A stretch of 64,000 nt of DNA from Alkaliphilus sp. B6464 (lineage in GTDB: Bacteria; Bacillota; Clostridia; Peptostreptococcales; Natronincolaceae), in NCBI RefSeq assembly GCF_018141165.1, contig NZ_CP058557.1, forward strand, positions 744,001-808,000. Reading direction: 5' to 3'. The notes under the pieces are model-generated. The model was not told the origin of the DNA and did no database searches. It saw nothing but the letters and a program-made list of their open reading frames with translations. Each line of letters begins with the position of its first letter. The stretch's first letter is position 1. The position numbers and the translations under genes are program-made. Shown in pieces: positions 8,541-16,198 of this stretch.

Positions 8541-9566
8541 TTAATTATTTAAAAGGTCAAATAACCTTTTTAAAATAACAACAGCCTCCGCACGTGTGGC
8601 ATTATCTTTAGGTGCTAAATATTCTCCATCTTTCCCTTGAATTATTTTGTTCTTAACTACTAATGCCACATCTAGTTCTGCCCAGTCTGCTACTTTGCTA
8701 TGGTCTCCATAGTTTTGTAGCATTTCCTTTGCCTGTAGAGGTAATAATATTTCCGACTCTTTCATGGCCTTCATTGTTCTTGATATCATTACAGACATTT
8801 CTTCTCTTGTTATTAGATCATTTGGTGCAAATGTTGTGCTATTTCTTCCTTCTATAATTCCATACTTAAATGCAATTTGTACATATTCGTAATACCACTT
8901 ATCTTTTGTTACATCTTTAAAACTTTCATCTAATATTGTTGTATCATTTTCAAGCTCTAGTAATGATACAATAGCCTTAGCAAATTCTGCTCTAGTGATT
9001 GGGTCCTGTGGAGCAAATCGTCCTTCTTCTTTTCCTTGAAGTACACCACGACTAGCCATAAAGTTAATGGCTTCCTGAGCTTCTACCCATAAAGATGAGA
9101 TGTCTTTAAAAGAAACCTCAATTATTGGTTTTTCTACTTCCACATCCGTAGTTTTCTCTTCCTTTGGAGGTGTAACTGGACTACTGCTTCCGCCACCACC
9201 TACAGAGCCTTGTTCTTCGCTATCTGGCGCCACAGCATCTATTTTTCTTTTTAGTTTTGCTATGTCTGCTTCACTCAAGTTATTTAGCTCCTCTGCTACA
9301 TTGCCATATCTTTCTTCTATTTGAGTCTTTTGTCTGCTTGTTAACATTGTATCATATAGAAATCCTAATGTTTCTTTATCTATTTCATCCTTGTACTTAA
9401 TCATTAAATCGTAGTATGTTGAATTCCCATTTGCTTTCTTTTCCATTACCTTGTCGATTACTTCATTCATAATAGCATTTGTAGATGTGCTTGCTTCTGC
9501 TACAGATGGCATTAGTCCAGAAGTTAATATTATACCACTTAATATCAATGCTGACAGTTTTTTCAT
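8541..9566 (-). CDS. S-layer-homology surface protein (small)
   Basis: This secreted protein of about 341 residues has a signal peptide (MKKLSALILSGIILTSG, cleavage probably near AEAS), a charged helical N-terminal region, a short Gly/Ser/Pro linker (QGSVGGGGSSSPVTPPKE) and three C-terminal SLH domains marked by ITRAEFAKAI, ITREEMSVMI and ATRAEAVVIL. The start at 9566 has AGGAGG upstream and overlaps the stop of the preceding phosphatase gene as ATGA. An ATG at 9584 lies further inside that gene and lacks a good ribosome site. It is therefore co-translated with a tyrosine-phosphatase gene, which links surface anchoring to the polysaccharide control module. Confidence 0.85.
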   Translation of the reverse strand: MKKLSALILSGIILTSGLMPSVAEASTSTNAIMNEVIDKVMEKKANGNSTYYDLMIKYKDEIDKETLGFLYDTMLTSRQKTQIEERYGNVAEELNNLSEADIAKLKRKIDAVAPDSEEQGSVGGGGSSSPVTPPKEEKTTDVEVEKPIIEVSFKDISSLWVEAQEAINFMASRGVLQGKEEGRFAPQDPITRAEFAKAIVSLLELENDTTILDESFKDVTKDKWYYEYVQIAFKYGIIEGRNSTTFAPNDLITREEMSVMISRTMKAMKESEILLPLQAKEMLQNYGDHSKVADWAELDVALVVKNKIIQGKDGEYLAPKDNATRAEAVVILKRLFDLLNN

Positions 9567-10384
9567 TTTGTTCCTCCTATCCATATGTTTGCCCTCTTTT
9601 TAGATGTAAATAGTTTCCTAATTTTATGCAAAAAACTTATTTTGGGATTATAGTTTAACGGCTGTGGAATATATATATCTTGGCCACTTATTAATAGCTC
9701 TCCGTTATTAATAATCTCTTCAGCAGCTTGGTCTCCTATCCATTCTTTTATTTGCTCTAAAGCCTTCTTCATTTTTGGAGATCTATGTCTAGAAGAGTGA
9801 GCATCTGTACCTATGAAATGGACCATTTTATGCTTTAATAAAATTTCTGCTGTTTTCCTTGCCTTTTCTCCTAATTCACCTGTTATGCTTTGGCTATTTA
9901 TTTGTACATAATTTCCTTGATCTATTAGCTCCTTCAAACGGTTAGGATTCTCCATTATTTTTGTATATCTTTCTGGGTGGGCTATTATAGGCTTATACCC
10001 TAATAGTCTTACTTCGTAAAGAACATCCTCAGTATAAATAGGGATATCTCCCATAGGAAATTCGATTAAAATATAATGGCCATTATTTAATGTAAATACT
10101 TCTTTATTATGCAATATTTTAGGTAGGTTTGGAGATATGTACACTTCATTTCCTGGTAATATCTTTAAATTCATACCCTCTTTTTCAAAAGTTTTATTTA
10201 ATGCATCTATTGCTTCTTCAATCTTTTCTTTTTTGGAAGCTAATTCACCTTCAATAAAGTGTGGCGTTGCTATTATTTGACTTATACCTTGTTCTACAGC
10301 TATTTCACCCATTTGCAGGGCTTCGTCTATGTCTTTGGCACCATCGTCTATATTAGGTAAAATATGACTATGTAAATCAACCAT
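9563..10384 (-). CDS. ywqE: PHP-family protein-tyrosine phosphatase, CpsB/YwqE type
   Basis: This 273-residue phosphatase of the PHP metal-dependent fold dephosphorylates the bacterial tyrosine kinase of the same operon. Metal ligands are visible in order: DLHSHILPNIDDG at the N terminus, IATPHF, PGNEVY, AHPERY and GTDAHSSRHR. The length and the early HxH motif match CpsB/CapC/YwqE. Its start overlaps the kinase stop by eight bases, and its own stop overlaps the start of the SLH gene as ATGA. All four genes 11842-8541 are therefore one tightly packed transcript. Confidence 0.9.
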   Translation of the reverse strand: MVDLHSHILPNIDDGAKDIDEALQMGEIAVEQGISQIIATPHFIEGELASKKEKIEEAIDALNKTFEKEGMNLKILPGNEVYISPNLPKILHNKEVFTLNNGHYILIEFPMGDIPIYTEDVLYEVRLLGYKPIIAHPERYTKIMENPNRLKELIDQGNYVQINSQSITGELGEKARKTAEILLKHKMVHFIGTDAHSSRHRSPKMKKALEQIKEWIGDQAAEEIINNGELLISGQDIYIPQPLNYNPKISFLHKIRKLFTSKKRANIWIGGTK

Positions 10385-11132
10385 TTGCTTTTACCCTCTT
10401 ATTCTTTTTCTTATTTCTTTTCTTATTTCTTTTCTTATTAGTTGTACTTTCATCCTCCGCATAATAACTGTAGTAGTAATACTGAGAATAATTTCTCTCA
10501 TTAATTGGAATTTTATTTAAAACTACTCCAATAATATTTGCTTTTACGTTTTCTAATAATGCCTTAGCTCTCGTAGCTACTTCTATAGGGACCTGTCCAG
10601 AGGCACATACTAGTAGCGTGCCATCTACTATAGTTGATAAAATAGATGCATCTGTTACTACTGCCACTGGAGGAGTATCTACCATTATATAGTCATAGTC
10701 TTTTTTTACATTATTTAAAAACTGTTTCATCTTATTTGATGCCAACAACTCTGATGGATTTGGAGGAATAACTCCTGCAGGCAATATATCTAGTTTTTCT
10801 ATATGTGAAGAATAAACCCCTTCTTTATAATCTAATTCATTAACTAAGATATTAGTTAAGCCTACTTGGTTACTTGTCTTAAAAATCTTATGAAGCTTTG
10901 GTTTTCTTAGGTCTCCATCTATTAGAAGTACCTTTGACCCTGATTGAGCCATGGCAATAGCTAGATTAATAGTAGTTGTAGTTTTCCCTTCTCCTGGGCC
11001 AGAGCTGGTAACTATTATGGTTCTTATTGGATTATCTAAACTTGAAAATTGGATGTTTGTTCTAAGTGTACGGTAAGCCTCTGATATAGGGGACTTTGGA
11101 TCCGTATAGGCTATTAATTTATAGTTTTCCAT
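10377..11132 (-). CDS. ywqD: bacterial tyrosine kinase, CpsD/YwqD type
   Basis: This 251-residue cytoplasmic BY-kinase needs the neighbouring Wzz-like membrane protein for activation. Walker A is SSGPGEGKTTTTINL, Walker A' is VLLIDGDLRKP and Walker B is IMVDTPPVA. Near the C terminus is the autophosphorylation cluster NYSQYYYYSYYAED, with seven tyrosines. The protein does not end there: it carries a tail of KKRNKKRNKKKNK-like Lys/Asn repeats, more basic than in typical family members. AAGGAGG precedes the ATG. Known family members control chain length and export of capsule or exopolysaccharide; the target here is unknown. Confidence 0.9.
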   Translation of the reverse strand: MENYKLIAYTDPKSPISEAYRTLRTNIQFSSLDNPIRTIIVTSSGPGEGKTTTTINLAIAMAQSGSKVLLIDGDLRKPKLHKIFKTSNQVGLTNILVNELDYKEGVYSSHIEKLDILPAGVIPPNPSELLASNKMKQFLNNVKKDYDYIMVDTPPVAVVTDASILSTIVDGTLLVCASGQVPIEVATRAKALLENVKANIIGVVLNKIPINERNYSQYYYYSYYAEDESTTNKKRNKKRNKKKNKRVKANG

Positions 11133-11143
11133 TGTGCGCCTCC

Positions 11144-11842
11144 TTACTGCTCATCTTCCATCATTGGTATAGTTCCAATTACATTTAATCCTAAGTGTCT
11201 TGAAATATCTTCAGGAGATTTTATTGTATTATCCATATATTCTAATAAAAATACAATAAATAAACTTACCATCATTCCAAGTACTCCTGCAATTGCCATA
11301 TTCATAATTTTGTTTGGCTTAATTGGAGATGTAGGTACTACAGCATCGTCTAATACTTGTACATTATCTACTCTCATCATATCCATAACTTGCTTTTTGA
11401 ATACCTCTGCCAAGTTATTTGCAATATTTGCTGCTTTCTCTGGATTGGTGTCTGTTACACTTATAGTAATAAACTCTGTATCTTTTACTAGATTAACAGA
11501 TGTTTTTTCCTTTAATTGGCCTGGAGTAATATCTAAGCCTAATTGAAAAATAACCTCTTCTGATACTACTCTACTTTGTACAATCTCTCCATATGTTCTA
11601 GCTAATCTTTGGTTTAAGTTAAGGTCTTGAATTTGTAGCTGACTTCCTTCTGCATAACTAACTGGCTTTCCTACCATTACTGTAGTAGTTGCTTGATAAA
11701 TCGGATCCAAAACGAAAAAACTTACCATACCACTTGAAGTTATTGCCAATATCGTTATAAGTATAATGAACCATAATCGTTTTTTGATCATATATATATA
11801 TTCTCTCAGATCTAACTCCATTTCTTGCTCTCTTAACTCCAT
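11144..11842 (-). CDS. ywqC: Wzz/CpsC-type polysaccharide co-polymerase and kinase activator
   Basis: This 232-residue inner-membrane protein has a helix near residues 25-45 (FIILITILAI), an extracellular helical domain with the family segment VQVLDDAVVPTSPIKPNK, and a second membrane helix near 190-210 followed by a short cytosolic tail (EDISRHLGLNVIGTIP). This is the YwqC/CpsC/CapA layout, in which the tail activates the separate BY-kinase. It heads the ywqC-ywqD-ywqE-SLH operon, with 11 bases to ywqD. The ATG at 11842 has AAAGGA eleven bases before it; a second in-frame ATG seven codons on is possible. Confidence 0.87.
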   Translation of the reverse strand: MELREQEMELDLREYIYMIKKRLWFIILITILAITSSGMVSFFVLDPIYQATTTVMVGKPVSYAEGSQLQIQDLNLNQRLARTYGEIVQSRVVSEEVIFQLGLDITPGQLKEKTSVNLVKDTEFITISVTDTNPEKAANIANNLAEVFKKQVMDMMRVDNVQVLDDAVVPTSPIKPNKIMNMAIAGVLGMMVSLFIVFLLEYMDNTIKSPEDISRHLGLNVIGTIPMMEDEQ

Positions 11843-12046
11843 GGATTTGTCATTCCTTTCTTTATACCTTATGTCATATATTATTTGATCTCTTAGGGAT
11901 TCTATAAAAGTTCAAAAACTCCTTCTAATGATAATTAGTTTTTTCAAATTTCGACCTTTTCTGTTATTCTTCGATCTATATTACTATATTATAGAATCTA
12001 TAAGTAAGATCGTACAGTAATGATTTTCAATATATATATTTCCAGT

Positions 12047-12084
12047 GAAAAAGAGAATCAACAATATCCTTGATTCTCTTTTTC
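12047..12084 (-). terminator. strong hairpin terminator, possibly bidirectional
   Basis: A perfect 15-base-pair stem, GAAAAAGAGAATCAA (12047-12061) with TTGATTCTCTTTTTC (12070-12084), has an eight-base loop. The U-rich arm works in both directions. It lies four bases beyond the stop of the frameshifted small ORF on minus and about 200 bases upstream of ywqC. Confidence 0.75.
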
Positions 12085-12087
12085 GTA

Positions 12088-12301
12088 CTAAATAATAATC
12101 TTCTTCAAAATCTGTTTATACCTATCTTTATTCCCATTTACCCCACAGTAAATAGCAACCGGTATAATTCCTACCCCTAAAGAAAACACAGTTAGCGCCA
12201 GCATTATAAGTGCTTTATTTACAATGCCATGTTTAAAATTCAAAATGATATTGAAAAAAGCATACCAGTTCGTCCCATTTCTGTTTAACTTTTATCTCCA
12301 T
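12088..12301 (-). pseudogene. frameshifted small membrane protein remnant
   Basis: An ATG at 12301 behind AGGGGGAT opens a frame reading MEIKVKQKWDELVCF that stops after 22 codons. The +1 frame continues from about the same point: WYAFFNIILNFKHGIVNKA, then LIMLALTVFSLGVGIIPVAI, then YCGVNGNKDRYKQILKKIII and a TAG at 12088. The second part is one clear membrane helix with a basic tail, loosely like the end of small DUF2628-type membrane proteins. One base change would join the two frames into about 71 codons. A terminator follows at once, as expected for a real gene. It is either a decayed gene or carries a sequencing error; the family guess is weak. Confidence 0.45.
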
Positions 12302-12375
12302 AGTTATCCCCCTATATTATGCTTATACTTACAATTTTAGCACTAAAGTCCTATTTTTTGTTCTGTAATCATATG

Positions 12376-12400
12376 ACTAATTGTCAAGACATTCGACATA
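12376..12400. promoter_or_regulatory. pair of Spo0A-box-like sites in the 12 kb gap
   Basis: ATTGTCAAG at 12380-12388 (two mismatches to TTTGTCRAA) and TTCGACATA at 12392-12400 (complement TATGTCGAA, one mismatch) lie four bases apart in opposite orientation. On minus, TTGACA is also formed at this site and could be a -35 box for the small ORF below it, but no good -10 follows. Weak evidence. Confidence 0.3.
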
Positions 12401-12407
12401 AAAATAG

Positions 12408-12492
12408 ACTTTCAAAACCATTGGGCAACAAAAAGCCAAGAAAACAGGACCATTGACGCAGTTACGCTATGCCACTGGACTAGTCCCCTTAA
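12408..12492. other. unexplained G+C-richer structured segment
   Basis: Within the 683-base stretch without an intact gene (11843-12525) this segment stands out. By hand count roughly half of 12420-12487 is G or C, against a visibly AT-rich background. It contains a small bulged hairpin (TTGGGC with GCCAA) and the palindrome GGACTAGTCC near 12478-12487. No long ORF crosses it in either direction. It could be the end of a decayed mobile element or a structured RNA; I cannot assign it. Confidence 0.4.
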
Positions 12493-12525
12493 CTTTTAAT
12501 ATTAAATTAGTCTTTATTTTTTTAA

Positions 12526-13320
12526 TTACCTTCTTAGGTTATTCGCCATACCCAACATTTCATCTGCTGTTTGTATGGTTTTGGAGTTAATCTCGTAGGC
12601 TCTCTGTGCTGTAATTAAACGTACCATCTCATCTACTATTTGTACATTTGAGGTTTCCAAATAATATTGCATAATATCACTAGTTCTTTCTTCTTCCTCC
12701 ATATATATTGGCTCACCAGAAGCCACGGTTTCCTTATATAGATTTTTTCCTACTGCTTCGAGTCCTTCGTTATTAATAAACTTGGCAAGGGCAATAGTAG
12801 CAATTTCTTCAATTTCTCCATCTTGAGTTTCTGCGGTAATAAGTCCACTTTCGTTTACTGTAATATCTTTCATGCCTTCTTCAAAATATATAGCATCATC
12901 GAAATCAGATACTACAGTATATCCATCTGAAGTTACTAGTCTCATTTCATCAAATTCTACACTTAGCTTAAAATTCCCATCTCTAGTATAGAAACGATTC
13001 CCACTTGGGTCTTCGATTACAAAAAAACCATCTCCACTTATACCCATATCAAAGGGATTATCTGTTCTTTCTAAATTGCCCGTAGTAAACATTCTACTAG
13101 TAGCAACCGGCATTACACCATGACCTACCTGTAAATTTACAGGACTACCCTGTCCATCGTTTAAATTAGTAGTTCTTAGATTTGCATATAGTAAATCCTT
13201 AAATTCTACTTTTTGCCTTTTATAGGATGTTGTATTTACGTTAGCTAGGTTGTTAGAGATTGTATCCATATTTAGCTGTTGGGCCTTCATACCAGAAGCG
13301 GCTGTCCATAAAGCTCTCAT
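12526..13320 (-). CDS. flhP: flagellar basal-body/hook rod protein, FlhP/FlgG type
   Basis: This 264-residue FlgG-family rod protein forms the distal rod or hook base of the flagellum outside the membrane. The N-terminal rod signature is ALWTAASGMKAQQLNMD followed by ISNNLANVNTTSYKRQ. The middle has GDGFFVIEDPSG, and the C-terminal coiled part has SNVQIVDEMVRLITAQRAYE. The order mbl-flhO-flhP is the same as in Bacillus subtilis, which is why I use the Bacillus name. It is 42 bases downstream of flhO and probably co-transcribed from the sigma-D-like promoter before flhO. No signal peptide is present, as expected for flagellar type III export. Confidence 0.88.
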   Translation of the reverse strand: MRALWTAASGMKAQQLNMDTISNNLANVNTTSYKRQKVEFKDLLYANLRTTNLNDGQGSPVNLQVGHGVMPVATSRMFTTGNLERTDNPFDMGISGDGFFVIEDPSGNRFYTRDGNFKLSVEFDEMRLVTSDGYTVVSDFDDAIYFEEGMKDITVNESGLITAETQDGEIEEIATIALAKFINNEGLEAVGKNLYKETVASGEPIYMEEEERTSDIMQYYLETSNVQIVDEMVRLITAQRAYEINSKTIQTADEMLGMANNLRR

Positions 13321-13362
13321 TGTTTTTCCCCCTTATTGTAAATGTGAAGAACGCATTATTGT

Positions 13363-14439
13363 CTATAGTTTTCCTACATCATTTGCTGCTCTTTGTAGAA
13401 TATCGTCATAAGCCTTTACTACTCTATTGCTAGATTCGTAGGACCTCATTATATTTATCATATTTATCATTTCATTTATAGGATTAATATTAGATCCTTC
13501 TAAAAAACCTTGAAGTATTTCACCTTCAAAAGGCGTTTCCTCTATTTGTAATCCTTCCCTTACTACATAGTAAGACTGTCCGTGCTTATCAAGATTATTA
13601 ACATTTGAAACATTAATCATATCGAATTGATCTACTACTTGTCCATTAGCAATAACTTGTCCTCTTGTACCAAGCTGAAAATCGGTATTAGCTAGTGTAA
13701 TAGGGCCATTTTGACCTAGTAACGGGTAGCCTTCAGATGTAACGATTTGTCCATTTTGACTTAGAGTAAAGCTTCCGTTTCTAGTGTACATTTCCCCGTT
13801 AGGAGTACCTACTTTGAAAAAACCACTTCCATTTATAGCAAAATTTAAGTTATTTCCTGTTTCATCTAATGTTCCTTGTATAAAGTTAATATGTGTTCTT
13901 TCAAATCTACGTCCACTGTTAATAGTTCCAATAGTATTAGTTGCTGGCCTATGTATTAAATCAGCCACTACAGCTCCATTAGCCATTAGTTGCCCTGTTT
14001 CATTTATATCGATATCGTTATTTCCTACCTGAATTCTTCTACCTTGTCCATCTAAAACAAAGTTTCCTTCAGAAGTGTCTATTTGCCCTTGAATGTTGCG
14101 GCTATAAGTCCTTAAATACCCATTTTCATCTACAGTAAATTTAAGCTCCCTGCTATAGCTCGTTCCCATCGGACTGTTTACTGTAAAAAATCCTCTTTCT
14201 GTGGCTAATTGAAATCCTTCTCCATCCCTACTGACTTCTAATTTACCATCCAGTTTGACAGCCTCTGTAGGTAATTGTCCATTTATTTTTTTTATTAGAG
14301 TCTCTGGAAATGTTTCTGATATAATAACATCTTTTTTAAATCCAGTAGTATTCACATTAGCCATATTGTTTGATGCGATATCCAACATCTTTTGATTAGT
14401 TTGCATTGAAGATACAGCTGTATATAGTCCCCTAAACAT
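13363..14439 (-). CDS. flhO: flagellar hook-basal body protein, FlhO/FlgF type
   Basis: This 358-residue FlgF/FlgG-family rod protein is longer than flhP, with an expanded middle. The N terminus reads MFRGLYTAVSSMQTNQKM then IASNNMANVNTTGFKK. The D1 region has NFAINGSGFFKVGTPNGE and YTRNGSFTLSQNGQIV. The C terminus has GSNINPINEMINMINIMRSYE, the coiled-coil partner of the N-terminal helix. It lies between mbl and flhP as in Bacillus. A terminator separates it from mbl, and a sigma-D-like promoter stands 34 bases before its ATG, so it can be expressed with the flagellar regulon. Confidence 0.87.
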   Translation of the reverse strand: MFRGLYTAVSSMQTNQKMLDIASNNMANVNTTGFKKDVIISETFPETLIKKINGQLPTEAVKLDGKLEVSRDGEGFQLATERGFFTVNSPMGTSYSRELKFTVDENGYLRTYSRNIQGQIDTSEGNFVLDGQGRRIQVGNNDIDINETGQLMANGAVVADLIHRPATNTIGTINSGRRFERTHINFIQGTLDETGNNLNFAINGSGFFKVGTPNGEMYTRNGSFTLSQNGQIVTSEGYPLLGQNGPITLANTDFQLGTRGQVIANGQVVDQFDMINVSNVNNLDKHGQSYYVVREGLQIEETPFEGEILQGFLEGSNINPINEMINMINIMRSYESSNRVVKAYDDILQRAANDVGKL

Positions 14440-14472
14440 ATTTTCACCTCGTACTTTAATCTATCTAATATA

Positions 14473-14498
14473 TTATCGGATTGAGCTATACTTTTCTA
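14473..14498 (-). promoter_or_regulatory. sigma-D (flagellar sigma) -like promoter before flhO
   Basis: On the minus strand, TAGA (14495-14498) is followed after 14 bases by TCCGATAA (14473-14480). The sigma-D/sigma-28 consensus is TAAA, about 15 bases, GCCGATAA, so the -10 matches seven of eight and the -35 core three of four. It is about 34 bases upstream of the flhO ATG, a sensible leader length. Confidence 0.6.
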
Positions 14499-14563
14499 TA
14501 GGTCTTTTTGCTTCTTATTAATAGATGTCTATATAATTAGTACCAAATACCTATAAAAATATA

Positions 14564-14586
14564 GGCTAGGACATTACGTCTTAGCC
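14564..14586 (-). terminator. terminator after mbl
   Basis: GGCTAGGAC (14564-14572) pairs with GTCTTAGCC (14578-14586), with one G-U pair and a five-base loop. On the minus strand it is followed by TATATTTTTATAG. It lies 14 bases beyond the mbl stop and separates mbl from flhO. Confidence 0.65.
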
Positions 14587-14599
14587 TTTAACTCTGATC

Positions 14600-15622
14600 C
14601 TACTTATAACTATTTTTAGCACTTTGACTTCTTGCCAACATTTCTAAAGAATCTAAAGCACTACCTGTTCCCTTGGCAACACAGGAAACTGCCTCTTCCG
14701 CAATATACACTGGAATACCAGTTCTCTTTTCTATAAGTTTATTAAATCCCCATAAAAGGGCACCACCACCAGTCATAACAATACCTTGGTTAGCAATGTC
14801 CGAAGCTAGTTCTGGTGGAGTTTTTTCTAATACACTATGTACGGCATCGGCAATAGTAGCTACAGCTTCTTCTAATGCTTCTAAAATTTCTTCACTGCTT
14901 ACTTTTATATTGACAGGAAGGCCAGAAACAAGGTTTCTTCCTTTTACATCCATAAAAACTTGTTGTGTACGAGGATATGCTCCACCAACATTAATCTTAA
15001 TATCTTCAGCGGTTCTTTCACCAATCATAATATTATGGCGTTTTCTCATATAACGGGTAATTGCTTCGTCAAATCTATCTCCTGCTACTTTAATAGAAGT
15101 ACTTACAACTATTCCGCCTAATGATATAACCGCAATATCAGTAGTTCCACCACCTATATCTACTACCATATGTCCATTTGGTTGTGCAATATCTAGACCA
15201 GCTCCTATAGCAGCTGCAATTGGTTCTTCTATTAAATAAGTTGTTCTTGCACCTGCTTCGTTGGTAGCATCAATAACAGCTCTCTTTTCAACCTCTGTAA
15301 CTCCGCTAGGAACACATACAATAATCTTAGGTTTAAAAAATAACTTTTTACCAATTGTTTTCTGAATAAAGTATTTTAACATTCTCTCTGTTACATCATA
15401 GTCTGAAATAACCCCATCCTTTAAAGGTCTAATAGCAACTATGTTACCAGGTGTTCTACCTAGCATCCTGCGTGCTTCCTCTCCTACAGCTAGCACCTGA
15501 TTATTATTTTTATCAATTGCCACTACAGCAGGCTCCTGTAAAACAATCCCCTTTCCTTTTATAAATACCAAAACACTTGCGGTACCCAGATCTATACCAA
15601 TATCCGCACCAAAACCCAACAT
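14600..15622 (-). CDS. mbl: MreB-like actin homologue, Mbl type
   Basis: This cytoskeletal ATPase of about 340 residues organises side-wall synthesis beneath the membrane. The actin-fold nucleotide motifs are visible: phosphate-1 IGIDLGTASVLVF, phosphate-2 VVDIGGGTTDIAVISLGG and adenosine MTGGGALLWGF. The start at 15622 has GGGGGG eight bases before it; an in-frame ATG at 15643 lies upstream of that ribosome site. The position after spoIIID and before flhO is the Bacillus mbl position, so I prefer mbl to mreB. A possible sigma-A promoter lies at 15701-15731 (TATAAT with TTGAAA 19 bases upstream), but the spacing is long. Confidence 0.88.
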   Translation of the reverse strand: MLGFGADIGIDLGTASVLVFIKGKGIVLQEPAVVAIDKNNNQVLAVGEEARRMLGRTPGNIVAIRPLKDGVISDYDVTERMLKYFIQKTIGKKLFFKPKIIVCVPSGVTEVEKRAVIDATNEAGARTTYLIEEPIAAAIGAGLDIAQPNGHMVVDIGGGTTDIAVISLGGIVVSTSIKVAGDRFDEAITRYMRKRHNIMIGERTAEDIKINVGGAYPRTQQVFMDVKGRNLVSGLPVNIKVSSEEILEALEEAVATIADAVHSVLEKTPPELASDIANQGIVMTGGGALLWGFNKLIEKRTGIPVYIAEEAVSCVAKGTGSALDSLEMLARSQSAKNSYK

Positions 15623-15813
15623 TATATTACCCCCCAATTTCATATAATTATTTAAATTTTGTATATTATACTTTTTAATAATTCTATCATTAATTTTACC
15701 ATTATACTACAAAAAAAGACATTGTTTTCAACTATATCTTATTCTTTATAAATGTAAAAATACCTTCTTTATTTACATAAATTTCATAAATTTATTTTTA
15801 AATTAGAAAATAC

Positions 15814-15843
15814 AAAAAGACCTCCTTTGTGGGAGGTCTTTTT
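15814..15843 (-). terminator. terminator after spoIIID
   Basis: A perfect 12-base-pair stem, AAAAAGACCTCC (15814-15825) with GGAGGTCTTTTT (15832-15843), has a six-base loop. The minus-strand arm ends in a T run. It lies 31 bases beyond the spoIIID stop and separates it from mbl. Confidence 0.85.
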
Positions 15844-15873
15844 TAAATTTACTAATAGCTAATAATTCTTGTT

Positions 15874-16134
15874 TTATCTTATCTTGTTTATTGATTTATA
15901 TTTCATCTTCGTAGCTTTGCCGCCTCTTATGTGTCTTTCTGCCTTATTAGCATCAAGTATATCTTTTACTTGATTAGCCATTAGAGGGTTTATCTTAGGA
16001 AGTCTTTCTGTTACGTCTTTATGGACTGTACTTTTGCTTACCCCAAATATACGAGCTGTTTGCCTAACGGTAGCTCCCTCGTTAATAATGTAGTTAGCTA
16101 TCTCTATAGCTCGCTTCTCTATGTAGTCCTTCAC
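15874..16134 (-). CDS. spoIIID: sporulation transcription factor SpoIIID
   Basis: This 86-residue DNA-binding protein activates and represses many sigma-E genes in the mother cell. The helix-turn-helix is at about residues 20-45, GATVRQTARIFGVSKSTVHKD. A basic C-terminal helix (ERHIRGGKATKMKYKS) makes extra DNA contacts in the family. The length equals that of known SpoIIID. The start is GTG, with GGGGGG eight bases before it. A weak sigma-E-like -10 (CATATTAT, about 16170 on minus) lies upstream, without a convincing -35. It follows spoIIQ closely and precedes mbl, as in related genomes. Confidence 0.93.
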   Translation of the reverse strand: MKDYIEKRAIEIANYIINEGATVRQTARIFGVSKSTVHKDVTERLPKINPLMANQVKDILDANKAERHIRGGKATKMKYKSINKIR

Positions 16135-16198
16135 AGCATTAACCCCCCTCTATTATAGCGTCTTAATCTATAATATGAGAGGAATTAGCAATTTAGAA

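Noticed and set aside
7687-8544. A 285-codon open frame on plus opposite the large SLH gene
   Set aside because: No ribosome site, and its product is a low-complexity Ile/Ser/Leu string mirroring the SLH codons. The minus-strand protein has a signal peptide and SLH domains, so this is a shadow.
11863-12000. Spo0A boxes close to ywqC (TTCGACC, TTCGATC)
   Set aside because: They match only about six of nine positions, as expected by chance in AT-rich DNA.
12405-12492. Possible c-di-GMP riboswitch (GACGCA, then a GCCACTGGAC stretch)
   Set aside because: The conserved GNRA tetraloop, the AAACC block and the closing stems are absent or out of order, and no gene follows in the right direction at a sensible distance.
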